Origin: Clostridiales bacterium
Lineage (GTDB): Bacteria; Bacillota; Clostridia; Lachnospirales; Lachnospiraceae
Assembly (NCBI GenBank): GCA_018369015.1
Contig: JAGZDD010000076.1
Location: 1-17,296 of the forward strand
DNA: 17,296 bases
Direction: 5' to 3'
Part shown: in pieces, positions 8,081 to 15,502 of the stretch
How positions within the stretch are numbered: the stretch's first letter is position 1
Layout: the number at the start of each line of letters is the position of its first letter
Position numbers and translations under genes: made by a program
The notes under the pieces: generated by a model
Told to the model about the DNA's origin: nothing
The model's input: only the letters and a program-made list of their open reading frames with translations
Databases searched by the model: none

Positions 8081-9805
8081 ATGAAAAACAGATTTATTGC
8101 TCTTTTTGCAGCAGCTTGCATGGTTGCTTCTATGGCTGCCGGTTGTGGCAACAGTGAGGGCAGCGGCGATGCCAATCAGGGCGGCGGTGCTGCGGATACA
8201 ACAACTTCCGAGTCTGGTGCCGGCGATGAAGGCAGCACTCCAGATGCAGATGCCGCAGATGAGGATATGGCTGAGATTAATATGCTGTATCTTTCCATGG
8301 GGCCGATTCCTAACGGCCTTCAGGCAGTTGAGGATGCCATCAATGAGATTACAGAGGCTGAGATTAATACCCATGTGAACATTGAAATGATTGAAACTGG
8401 AAACTATGAGCAGCAGGTGAATTTAAAGACATCATCCAGCGAAAAGGTTGACCTGATGATTACGATGCCATCCGGCTCCGCATCCTTCCAGAACATGGCA
8501 GCTCAGGGCCAGCTTATGGATATTACGGATTTACTCGATGAATATGGACAGGGCATTAAAGATACCGTAGGCAATCTGCTGGGTGCTACAACCTTAAATG
8601 GTAAAGTGAACGGTGTGACAACATACCGCTCTCTTGTAACAAGTATGTACATTGTTATGAGAACTGATGTTCTTGAAGACCTTGGGCTCCTTGAGGATGC
8701 ACAGAATGTAAAGAGCCTTGATGACTTTGAAAAGATTCTTGAAGCTGTTAAAACCAGCGACAAGTGGAGCAGCCTGTCTGGTATTGTTCCTTCCGATGCT
8801 GCAGGTACAACCCTTGGCCTTGGCGGGTTCTATCCAGTAGCGGACAGCTTTGATGATATTCAGACCTATGATCAGTTAGGAGACCTGAATAAGATTATTG
8901 CTATTAATCCTGATGGCAGTGATCCGACAGTTGTGAACAATCTTGCTACAGAGGAATACAGAGCTATTTATGACAAGATGCATGACTGGTATGAAAAAGG
9001 CTATGTTTATAAGGATTCCACAACAAATAAGGAACAGGCTGAACAGCTTGTAAAATCCAATGTAGCATTTGCTTATTTCTCTCAGAGCGAGATTGGTATT
9101 GAATCTTCCAAGGAGCAGGCATGCGGTATGCCAATGACCTGTGTGAAGATGGTATCTCCATATATTTCTACATCAAACTGTACAAAATTCGTATGGGCTG
9201 TTCCGTCTGCCGCTACAGAGCCGGAGGCAGCAATAAAGATGCTGAATATGATGTATACCGATGAGCGTATTGCGAACCTTCTTGCGTGGGGGATTGAAGA
9301 CGTCAACTATGTTATGGGCGACGATGGCCTTGCACACTTTGTAGAAGGCGAGGACGCTAACAATGCCGCATATCACACAGCAGATTTCCTCTATGGCAAT
9401 CAGTTCCTTGTAAAACCATGGGAAGGCCAGCCGGCAGATATTCGTGAGCAGGCTATGGCTGAAATGGAAAGTGCAAAACAGAGCGCATACCTTGGCTTTG
9501 TTTGCGATACGACAGGCGTTTCCACTCAGTTATCTGCGATCAGCAATGCTCTGAAGGAGTATATGCCGGGAATCGACAGCGGTATTTCTGATCCGTCTGC
9601 ATACGATGATCTTCTCGCAAAACTTGAAACATCCGGTATCCAGGACGTTATCGATGCTTATCAGGAGCAGCTTGACGCATGGCTTGCCGCCGGCGGCAAT
9701 ACTGCAAGCGGAAGCGGTGATGCATCCGCAGATACAACAACTGAGACAACTGGTGAAACCGAAGCCGGGGCAGCAGAAACTACGGCTGAAACTGAAGCTG
9801 AATAA
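8081..9805 (+). CDS. Sugar ABC transporter substrate-binding lipoprotein, LplA-like
   Basis: A 574-residue extracellular solute-binding protein of the LplA/YtcQ type (CUT1 carbohydrate importers). Seen: a lipoprotein signal peptide with lipobox MAAGC, making Cys22 the lipidated first residue; a low-complexity Gly/Asp/Ser/Thr linker at about 23-68; the binding fold from INMLYLSMGPIPNG onward; and a Thr/Glu/Ala-rich acidic tail at about 541-574. It would be anchored to the outer face of the membrane and deliver an oligosaccharide to the two permeases encoded downstream. The substrate cannot be read from sequence; the GH39-like regulators next door suggest a plant-type glycan such as xylan-, arabinan- or pectin-derived sugars (inference). 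The gene ends in its own terminator, consistent with higher expression of the binding protein than of the permeases. Confidence 0.9.
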   Translation: MKNRFIALFAAACMVASMAAGCGNSEGSGDANQGGGAADTTTSESGAGDEGSTPDADAADEDMAEINMLYLSMGPIPNGLQAVEDAINEITEAEINTHVNIEMIETGNYEQQVNLKTSSSEKVDLMITMPSGSASFQNMAAQGQLMDITDLLDEYGQGIKDTVGNLLGATTLNGKVNGVTTYRSLVTSMYIVMRTDVLEDLGLLEDAQNVKSLDDFEKILEAVKTSDKWSSLSGIVPSDAAGTTLGLGGFYPVADSFDDIQTYDQLGDLNKIIAINPDGSDPTVVNNLATEEYRAIYDKMHDWYEKGYVYKDSTTNKEQAEQLVKSNVAFAYFSQSEIGIESSKEQACGMPMTCVKMVSPYISTSNCTKFVWAVPSAATEPEAAIKMLNMMYTDERIANLLAWGIEDVNYVMGDDGLAHFVEGEDANNAAYHTADFLYGNQFLVKPWEGQPADIREQAMAEMESAKQSAYLGFVCDTTGVSTQLSAISNALKEYMPGIDSGISDPSAYDDLLAKLETSGIQDVIDAYQEQLDAWLAAGGNTASGSGDASADTTTETTGETEAGAAETTAETEAE

Positions 9806-9864
9806 TTCAATTATAAAACAGTTTGTTTACATAGGGAACTGGAAAACAGTTCTCTGAAAATGGA

Positions 9865-9903
9865 ACGCCCTCAGGAAGTAAATGCCTGAGGGCGTCTTTT
9901 TTT
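9865..9903 (+). terminator. Rho-independent terminator after the binding-protein gene
   Basis: An 11-bp stem (ACGCCCTCAGG at 9865-9875 with its complement at 9885-9895), a 9-base loop, and seven T residues at 9897-9903. It separates the lipoprotein gene from the permeases and probably gives partial readthrough. Confidence 0.9.
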
Positions 9904-10399
9904 GTTATGAAAGTTATTAAGCGGGCAGGCGCAGGGGCAATCCTGGCTTTCATATGTAGTGGGGCGCGCTCAGTGCAGCATGAAAAAATTTTCACCTATC
10001 CGCTTGGATAAAATATATAAAAGTATTGTAATGAATTGTAAATATCGTGGTATTTTGGTGTAAAATAATGGAGTATGACCTAAAAATAGGTGATGATTAT
10101 AAACCTGTTTGTGTAAGTTTGGATTAAAAGTCAATAAAATACGGGAATTATTGGCAAAATTTATAAAAGTTTTATTTAGATTTCGTATAAAATATTTTGT
10201 TTGTTGTTTCTGAACGAGAAACGATTTTTGAAAATGTTAATTTTTTTATAAAAATATTAATGACATTGATTCGCTTTGACGAGGTAAAGCAGTCAGATGC
10301 AAAAAATAGGGATGACAAGTTGCATAAACAGGTTATCAAAAAAGATGTAATTTGTTGGGAAAATAGATAAACTATAACAAAATCAATTGTTCATCAAGA
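9904..10399 (+). other. Gene-free AT-rich spacer before the permease genes
   Basis: About 500 bases with no credible coding region. The first 100 bases are GC-richer and include a 7-bp inverted repeat (ATGAAAG 9907-9913 with CTTTCAT 9947-9953) and the dispersed motif at 9994-10010. The rest is AT-rich and holds several small palindromes: ACCTA-AAAA-TAGGT at 10078-10091, GTTTCT/AGAAAC at 10206-10222, and ATGCAA/TTGCAT at 10297-10325. A weak promoter candidate is TTGGCA (near 10151) with TATTTA 16 bases on. The length suggests a separate promoter or a regulated leader for the permeases; no known riboswitch is recognised. Confidence 0.45.
9994..10010 (-). repeat. 17-bp dispersed motif, copy 2 (inverted)
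   Basis: Reverse complement of TATC-NN-AGCGGATAGGT, followed on the minus strand by GAAAATTTT. It matches the copy at 2865-2881 at 15 of 17 positions. On its right-hand side it overlaps a small TGAAAA/TTTTCA palindrome at 9981-9994. Confidence 0.4.
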
Positions 10400-10405
10400 A
10401 AGGGG
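10400..10405 (+). promoter_or_regulatory. Ribosome binding site deciding a TTG start
   Basis: AAGGGG, eight bases before TTG at 10414. The open frame runs further back to a TTG at 10387, but this site lies within that extension and favours the start at 10414. Confidence 0.65.
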
Positions 10406-10413
10406 ATAAGGTT

Positions 10414-11769
10414 TTGGAAACGAAAAAGAAAAAAACTCTACTCGTGACACAGGGCAAGATACTTTTTGATGTTATCATTCTTGCGGTTGTTTCTGCTCTG
10501 TGTATGCTTCTGCCGTTTGCCCATTATACCTACCGCAAGGTTGAGTATACGATCAGCGGTCTGAAGTTTGTCACTGGAACAACCATTCAAAATGGTGAGC
10601 TTCCAATTGCTTCTCAGGGGCTTTTGATTGCCTTTGTGGTTTCGCTTGTGATTGCGGTCATTGTTGCCCTTGTGTTCCCGGCGATCAAAAAGATCCGTCT
10701 GGCCGGGTTTCTTGTTATTTTAGCAGGTATTTTGCAGTTGCTGTTCTCGGTGCTGTTTACCATGCAGGTTCAGTATGTGCTTGCCGATGCTAAAAAAGCC
10801 GGCACTTCCTTCGGGGCATGGCTGATTGCTGTTTTAGGACTTGTGGTTATTGCAAGAGGCTTCCACATCCTGTATAGAAACAAAGTACTCTGTCCGCTGG
10901 ACTTTATGATTATGCCAGGATGTATTTATTTCCTTATTAATAACTACTTCCCATTAGTTGGTATTTTCATTGCGTTCAAGAAGGTCGATTATAGTGTTGG
11001 TATTATGAACAGTGACTGGGTTGGCTTTGACAACTTCAAATATCTGTTCTCATCCTCTGACGCATGGATAATGACACGGAATACGATTTTATACAATGTG
11101 GCATTTATTATCATTGGTACAATCATGGGTATTATCGTAGGTATCTTCTTAAGCGAAGTATTTTCCAAAAAGCTTCAGAAGCTGTACCAGACAACAATTC
11201 TGCTGCCTCAGTTGATTTCTATTATCATTATTGCTTATATTGTATTTGCATTTTTAAGCAACGAAGCAGGTTTAATCAACAAAGGTATTTTAGGTGATGA
11301 AAATGCCATTAACTTCTACAATACAAAAGCGTACTGGCCATTCATTCTTATCTTTGTAAATGTTTGGAAGGGTCTTGGTTATAACTCCATTATTTATTTG
11401 TCAGCCATTGTCGGCATTGACAAGAGCCTTTATGAAGCTGCCTATGTGGACGGCGCGAACCGCTGGCAGCAGATTACACGTATTACAGTTCCTCTGTTAA
11501 AGCCAACGATCATCACACTCTGTACAATGCAGATTGGCCGTATTTTCTACTCAGATTTCGGTTTGTTCTATCAGGTGCCGATGGATTCCGGTGCGCTGTA
11601 CGCGGTGACGCAAACCATTGATACCTATGTATACCGAAGCTTGTTACAGTTAAACAATATAGCGATGGCTTCCGCAGCCAGTGCTTATCAGTCGGTTGTC
11701 GGCTTTATCGTCGTATTAGCTGCAAATGGTATTGTACGTAAAGTTGATAATGAAAATGCAATGTTCTAA
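10414..11769 (+). CDS. Sugar ABC transporter permease, LplB-like, with extra N-terminal membrane domain
   Basis: A 451-residue membrane protein. The part from about residue 160 is an ordinary LplB-type permease of CUT1 importers, with about six membrane segments and the ATPase-docking EAA loop (EAAYVDGANRWQQ, E341 onward). It pairs with the permease encoded 17 bases downstream. What is unusual is an extra N-terminal stretch of about 155 residues: a Lys-rich start, then four hydrophobic segments at roughly 15-35, 66-90, 96-118 and 133-152, with a polar loop at 36-65. Normal LplB proteins are about 300-320 residues, so this looks like a fused four-helix domain. Its role is unknown; sensing or complex assembly are guesses. 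The start is TTG at 10414. No ATPase gene follows, so a shared MsmX-like ATPase is expected. Confidence 0.88.
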   Translation: METKKKKTLLVTQGKILFDVIILAVVSALCMLLPFAHYTYRKVEYTISGLKFVTGTTIQNGELPIASQGLLIAFVVSLVIAVIVALVFPAIKKIRLAGFLVILAGILQLLFSVLFTMQVQYVLADAKKAGTSFGAWLIAVLGLVVIARGFHILYRNKVLCPLDFMIMPGCIYFLINNYFPLVGIFIAFKKVDYSVGIMNSDWVGFDNFKYLFSSSDAWIMTRNTILYNVAFIIIGTIMGIIVGIFLSEVFSKKLQKLYQTTILLPQLISIIIIAYIVFAFLSNEAGLINKGILGDENAINFYNTKAYWPFILIFVNVWKGLGYNSIIYLSAIVGIDKSLYEAAYVDGANRWQQITRITVPLLKPTIITLCTMQIGRIFYSDFGLFYQVPMDSGALYAVTQTIDTYVYRSLLQLNNIAMASAASAYQSVVGFIVVLAANGIVRKVDNENAMF

Positions 11770-11786
11770 GAAAGGAGGGCATATAT

Positions 11787-12683
11787 ATGGATTCAAGTGT
11801 AAAAGGAAAAGGCGAGATAATTTTCCAGATTATTGTAAATGTTGTAATGATTATTTTGATGCTGGCGGCCGTACTGCCGTTCCTGCTTCTGGTTATGTCC
11901 TCTGTAACCGATGAAAAGGTACTTCTTGTGGATGGTTATTCTTTCTTCCCCAGAGTATTTAGCGGTTACGCTTACGAATACCTGTTTGTATCTAACGCTG
12001 AAAATATTTTCCGCGCATACGGCATCACATTTTTTGTAACGATTGTTGGTACAATTATTGCCCTGATCGTTGCTCCAATGCTTGCTTACCCGCTTTCAAG
12101 AAGTGACTATCCAAGAAGAAAGATTATGACTTTCTACGTATTCTTTACAATGCTGTTTAATGGTGGTCTTGTTCCTTCCTATATCATGTGGACACAGATC
12201 TTCCATGTAAAGAACACAATTTTTGCTTTGCTCTTCCCGACGTTGTTGATGAACGGTTTCTATATTATGATTCTGCGCTCCAACTTTAAGAGCAATATCC
12301 ATCCGGCGCTTATCGAGGCTGCGAAGATCGACGGTGCAGGTGAGCTTTTGATTTATCGTAAAATTGTCCTTCCATTGTCCCTGCCAATTATGGCAACCAT
12401 TGGCCTTATGATTGGTATCGGTTACTGGAACGACTGGATGAATGGTTTGTACTATATTACAGATAATCATTTATACAGCTTACAGCAGTTGCTCAATAAC
12501 ATCCTGTCCAATATCAAGGCGCTGGCTTCTATGAGCTCCTCGGTAACTGTGACGCAGGAAATGCCAAGTACCGGTATCCGTATGGCTATGGCCGTCATCG
12601 GTGTTGTTCCCATTATGGTTCTCTATCCGTTCTTCCAGAAATACTTTGTTAAAGGTATTGCTATCGGCGGTGTAAAAGAATAA
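11787..12683 (+). CDS. Sugar ABC transporter permease, LplC/YtcP-like
   Basis: The second permease of the importer, 298 residues, the usual length for the LplC/YtcP/AraQ group. Six membrane helices are apparent. The EAA loop is clear (IEAAKIDGAGELLIYRK, E177 onward; then VLPLSLP), where the ATPase would dock. A strong AAAGGAGG site lies just upstream of the ATG, and the gap to the preceding permease is 17 bases, so they are co-transcribed and would form a heterodimer in the membrane. The C terminus (KYFVKGIAIGGVKE) is typical of the family. Expression ends at the hairpin just downstream. Confidence 0.92.
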   Translation: MDSSVKGKGEIIFQIIVNVVMIILMLAAVLPFLLLVMSSVTDEKVLLVDGYSFFPRVFSGYAYEYLFVSNAENIFRAYGITFFVTIVGTIIALIVAPMLAYPLSRSDYPRRKIMTFYVFFTMLFNGGLVPSYIMWTQIFHVKNTIFALLFPTLLMNGFYIMILRSNFKSNIHPALIEAAKIDGAGELLIYRKIVLPLSLPIMATIGLMIGIGYWNDWMNGLYYITDNHLYSLQQLLNNILSNIKALASMSSSVTVTQEMPSTGIRMAMAVIGVVPIMVLYPFFQKYFVKGIAIGGVKE

Positions 12684-12692
12684 TGATTTTAT

Positions 12693-12731
12693 AAAACAGT
12701 CCAGATGCCATGAAGGTATCTGGACTGTTTT
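12693..12731. terminator. Bidirectional terminator between permease and ANTAR gene
   Basis: A 14-bp perfect stem (AAAACAGTCCAGAT at 12693-12706 with 12718-12731), extendable by GCC/GGT pairing around an ATGAA loop. The stem is flanked by A-rich and T-rich sides, so it can stop the plus-strand permease operon and the minus-strand nitrogen operon. Confidence 0.85.
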
Positions 12732-12778
12732 GCTGATTTTTGCAAAATGATGAAGCTTAAGCTCAGGCAATGCCATTC

Positions 12779-13363
12779 CTATGAATATGTTCTGATGATT
12801 TCTTCAGCGATAACTTTTTTTGAGACACAGCGGTCCATGGCCTGTTTTTCTATGTAGCGGTGGGCCTGTGCTTCTTCCAGTTTCAGTTCTGAGATGAGCA
12901 GCCATTTAGCACGATTAACAATGCGGATTTCAGCCATTTTTTCTTCTAAAGTAAGTGTCTTTTTCCTGGTCCTGCGCAGGCGCTCCCTGGCGCTGGACAG
13001 CCAGTTAAGGGCAATGCCTATCATTGCCTTGGAAGCTGGTTTTGGAAGGACAAACACCCCGTATTCTGCTGTCCGATAATATATTTCTTCGCTTAATTCC
13101 GCCCGGGCCATAAGCAATACTACGGCTTCCTGCTGACTGCTGGTATCAATGGCGAAGCGGATACCGGGGTCATCGGAAAGCGGGGAATTGATGATGACAA
13201 AATCAAATTCACGTTCTGTGATGGCTCTTTTGGCAGTACTGATGTCGGCAGCCTTAAAGACCGGCTGGTATCTTGAAGGCGGGAGCAGGGGAGAAAGAGT
13301 GGTAGTGAAACGTTCCGACGACGAAACGATCAGAACGCTGTAGATTTGTTCTTTCAGTGTCAT
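12779..13363 (-). CDS. ANTAR-domain antiterminator with degenerate receiver
   Basis: A 194-residue protein: a receiver-like domain at about 7-125 and an ANTAR RNA-binding domain at about 136-192 (LEEKMAEIRIVNRAKWLL, then EEAQAHRYIEKQAMDR). ANTAR proteins bind paired hairpins in nascent mRNA and prevent termination; several act on nitrogen genes. The receiver lacks its usual chemistry: the acidic pair after the first strand reads SSSE (14-17), and the phosphoacceptor Asp is Asn59 (FDFVIINSPL). The conserved Lys108 in LPKP remains. It is therefore probably a pseudo-receiver controlled by ligand or protein binding, as in AmiR. The start at 13363 is chosen because AGGAGGG lies eight bases upstream; a longer frame from 13414 has no such site. 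It is the last gene of the glutamate synthase/glutamine synthetase operon, and a nitrogen-regulatory role is inferred from that. Confidence 0.85.
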   Translation of the reverse strand: MTLKEQIYSVLIVSSSERFTTTLSPLLPPSRYQPVFKAADISTAKRAITEREFDFVIINSPLSDDPGIRFAIDTSSQQEAVVLLMARAELSEEIYYRTAEYGVFVLPKPASKAMIGIALNWLSSARERLRRTRKKTLTLEEKMAEIRIVNRAKWLLISELKLEEAQAHRYIEKQAMDRCVSKKVIAEEIIRTYS

Positions 13364-13371
13364 TTTTGCAT

Positions 13372-13378
13372 CCCTCCT
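13372..13378 (-). promoter_or_regulatory. Ribosome binding site of the ANTAR gene
   Basis: AGGAGGG on the minus strand, eight bases before the ATG at 13363. It decides this start over the ATG at 13414. Confidence 0.8.
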
Positions 13379-13399
13379 TTTATTCTTGTTTGTTTGGCA

Positions 13400-13495
13400 G
13401 CTGGCGCTTAGCACCCCGCACCCATACCGCCTTGCCCGTCCGATGTCTATGAGTCATTGCGTGCAAGCACGCTCTGCCTCATAGCCGCCGTCCGG
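13400..13495 (-). repeat. GC-rich palindromic intergenic element at the glutamine synthetase stop
   Basis: A GC-rich stretch between two operon genes with nested inverted repeats: an outer 7-bp pair CTATGAG/CTCATAG (13447-13453 and 13478-13484), an inner 6-bp pair GCGTGC/GCACGC (13459-13464 and 13467-13472), and partly repeated CGGACGG and GGCGG blocks on both sides. The stop codon of the glutamine synthetase gene lies inside the outer arm. It resembles a REP-like extragenic repeat. I recognise no coding content here. Exact edges are uncertain. Confidence 0.5.
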
Positions 13496-14705
13496 GGCTT
13501 TCACAGTAAATATCTAATATTGCACCAGGTATATGAGTTTTAATAAATTCGCTTTCTGCCGCAATTTTACAGGCTGTCCTTAAATCCCCGGGCAGCTTTT
13601 TTAATTTGGACAGTGTTTCGTTATCAGCTTTATAAAGATTGATATTCACTGGCTTCGGAAGCTCAATTTTGTTCTTAAGTCCATGCAAACCGGCATAGAT
13701 CATAAGGGTAAAAGCCAGATACGGATTCGCGGACGTATCCGGGGAACGCAGTTCGGCACGGCGGTATTCGCCGATGGCGCTGGGAACACGAATAAGCTGT
13801 GAACGGTTTTCACCGGACCAGGATATATATCTGGGAGCTTTGGCGCGGCCGAAACGCTTATAGGAGTTTTCGCTGGGGTTTAGGAAAACTGTCATTTCCT
13901 CTATTTTATCGAGGATTCCAGCGATGATATGATCAAGGTTCTTTGCGTTGTCACTAGGTCTTACGGATATATTGATATGGAAACCGTTGCCCGGGCAATG
14001 TTCCAGAGGCTTTGCGGAAAAGTCTGCCCACAGGCCGTTTCTGTTGGCTACGGTTTTGACGATTGTCTGGAACGTCATTGCGTTATCCGCAGCAGTCAAA
14101 GCGTCGGAATAACGGAAGTCGATTTCGTTCTGTCCGGGTCCTTCTTCGTGATGAGATTTTTCAGGAGGGATCCCCATCTGCTCTAAGGTGAGGCAAATTT
14201 CCCGGCGGATATTTTCCCCTCGGTCCTCCGGCGCAATGTCCATGTAGCCGGCCTCATCGTAAGGGATAGAGGTAGGACGGCCGTTTGCGTCCAGATTGAA
14301 CAGGTAAAATTCCTGCTCCGCGCCGAAAGTAAAGGTGAACCCCGCTTTTTTGGCGTCATCCACAGCCTTTTTGAGCAAAGCCCGGGTATCACATTCAAAT
14401 GGGGTTTTGTCAGGATATGTAATATCGGAAAACATGCGGACAACTTTACCGTTTTCCGGTCTCCAGGGAAGAAGCATAAGCGTTTCCGGATTTGGGTGGA
14501 GCAGCAGGTCGCTTCTCGCCTCATCACCAAAGCCGGCAATTGCGGAAGCGTCGAAGGCAATTCCATATTCAAAGGCCCGTGAAAGCTCTTCCGGCATAAT
14601 CGATATGTTTTTCTGTTTGCCAAATACATCGCAGAAAGCAAGACGGATAAACTTTACATCATCTTCCTGTACATATTGTATTACTTCTCCCTTTGAATAT
14701 TTCAT
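13479..14705 (-). CDS. glnA: Glutamine synthetase (GS type I family), short C terminus
   Basis: Glutamine synthetase joins ammonia and glutamate at the expense of ATP. Family signatures are present: FDASAIAGF and LPW loop (about 51-81), FGAEQEFYLF (metal-binding glutamates 130 and 132), HHEEGPGQNEIDF (185-197), GNGFHINIS (239-247), NSYKRF, SWSGENRSQLIRVP (295-308) and RSPDTSANPYLAF. Two things differ from canonical bacterial GS. In the flap segment, normally GYEAP or GxFEAP, the Glu is Lys289 (GRAKAP). And the protein stops at 408 residues after IPGAILDIY-CESPGRRL, without the C-terminal helical segment that usually follows; the stop lies in a palindromic repeat. It may be a shortened or altered GS or a related ligase of the family. 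It follows gltB3 by 20 bases and lies in a GS-GOGAT operon. The ribosome binding site AAAGCAGG is ordinary. Confidence 0.85.
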   Translation of the reverse strand: MKYSKGEVIQYVQEDDVKFIRLAFCDVFGKQKNISIMPEELSRAFEYGIAFDASAIAGFGDEARSDLLLHPNPETLMLLPWRPENGKVVRMFSDITYPDKTPFECDTRALLKKAVDDAKKAGFTFTFGAEQEFYLFNLDANGRPTSIPYDEAGYMDIAPEDRGENIRREICLTLEQMGIPPEKSHHEEGPGQNEIDFRYSDALTAADNAMTFQTIVKTVANRNGLWADFSAKPLEHCPGNGFHINISVRPSDNAKNLDHIIAGILDKIEEMTVFLNPSENSYKRFGRAKAPRYISWSGENRSQLIRVPSAIGEYRRAELRSPDTSANPYLAFTLMIYAGLHGLKNKIELPKPVNINLYKADNETLSKLKKLPGDLRTACKIAAESEFIKTHIPGAILDIYCESPGRRL

Positions 14706-14725
14706 AATATCATACCTGCTTTCTT

Positions 14726-15445
14726 TTAATTTGCTACATACATTTGTTTGTAGGGATTCTTGCTGTCGGGGGTGACGACAGTAAAGGATGAGGACAGAAT
14801 CTTTTCCATATCATAACCGAATAAATCGCAATACTCGGAAACATATGTTTTTAGTTCTTTGAGATCGGATTCATTGGCGGGGCGGGCGGTCACCTGGTCC
14901 GGGAAGTCAATATTTTTGCAGCCGCCCCGAAGAAACATCTTACCTCCGTGCATTCCGGTACATGGAAAGAAACCGACGATATTATCGTTTTTGGCTTCAA
15001 GGCCGAGAACAACGATAACGCCGCCTGCCTGGTATTCGCCGAGAAAGCTGCCGGCAGTTCCTCCGATCACCAGAGCCGGAAGCTTGTCCTTATAGGCTTT
15101 CATATGGATGCCGGCTCTGTACCCGGCGTTTCCCCTGACAAATATTTTTCCTCCGCGCATGGCATATCCGGCGGCGTCGCCGATATTGCCATGAACGATG
15201 ATTTTTCCATCATTCATCGTATCCCCCACGGCATCCTGGGCATTTGCCTTGACGGTAATGATGGCGCCGTTGAGATATGCGCCGAGGGCGTTCCCGGGAA
15301 CATTATCAATGGTTATGTTTTTATCCGACATACCGGCGGCAATGAAGCGCTGGCCGCAGCATCCGGTAATGGAACAGGGTTCCTGGATTTTTCGGAGCTT
15401 TTCATTTAATGTTCTATAATCAAGGTTTTTCGCGTTGATGACCAT
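14726..15445 (-). CDS. Glutamate synthase GXGXG-domain subunit (archaeal-type, GltB3)
   Basis: A 239-residue protein matching the C-terminal beta-helix (GXGXG) domain of the glutamate synthase large subunit, here a separate chain. The repeated glycine pattern is plain (GNIGDAAGYAMRGG, then RGNAGYRAG, then GGTAGSFLGEYQAGG). In the enzyme this domain is structural and supports the other two domains; it has no catalytic residues of its own. The start ATG follows GGAGGTG at 15455-15461, nine bases upstream. It belongs between gltB2 and the glutamine synthetase gene in the operon. A short Cys-containing stretch near the N terminus (ITGCCGQRF) is typical of this split subunit form. Confidence 0.88.
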   Translation of the reverse strand: MVINAKNLDYRTLNEKLRKIQEPCSITGCCGQRFIAAGMSDKNITIDNVPGNALGAYLNGAIITVKANAQDAVGDTMNDGKIIVHGNIGDAAGYAMRGGKIFVRGNAGYRAGIHMKAYKDKLPALVIGGTAGSFLGEYQAGGVIVVLGLEAKNDNIVGFFPCTGMHGGKMFLRGGCKNIDFPDQVTARPANESDLKELKTYVSEYCDLFGYDMEKILSSSFTVVTPDSKNPYKQMYVAN

Positions 15446-15502
15446 ATTATACTACACCTCCAAATTTTTTTCTGCGCTTTTCAGAAGAAAATGCGGCAGT
15501 AG

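Noticed and set aside
12096..12470. A 124-codon frame on the minus strand opposite the second permease
   Set aside because: It is the shadow of a permease with a clear EAA motif and has no start signal.
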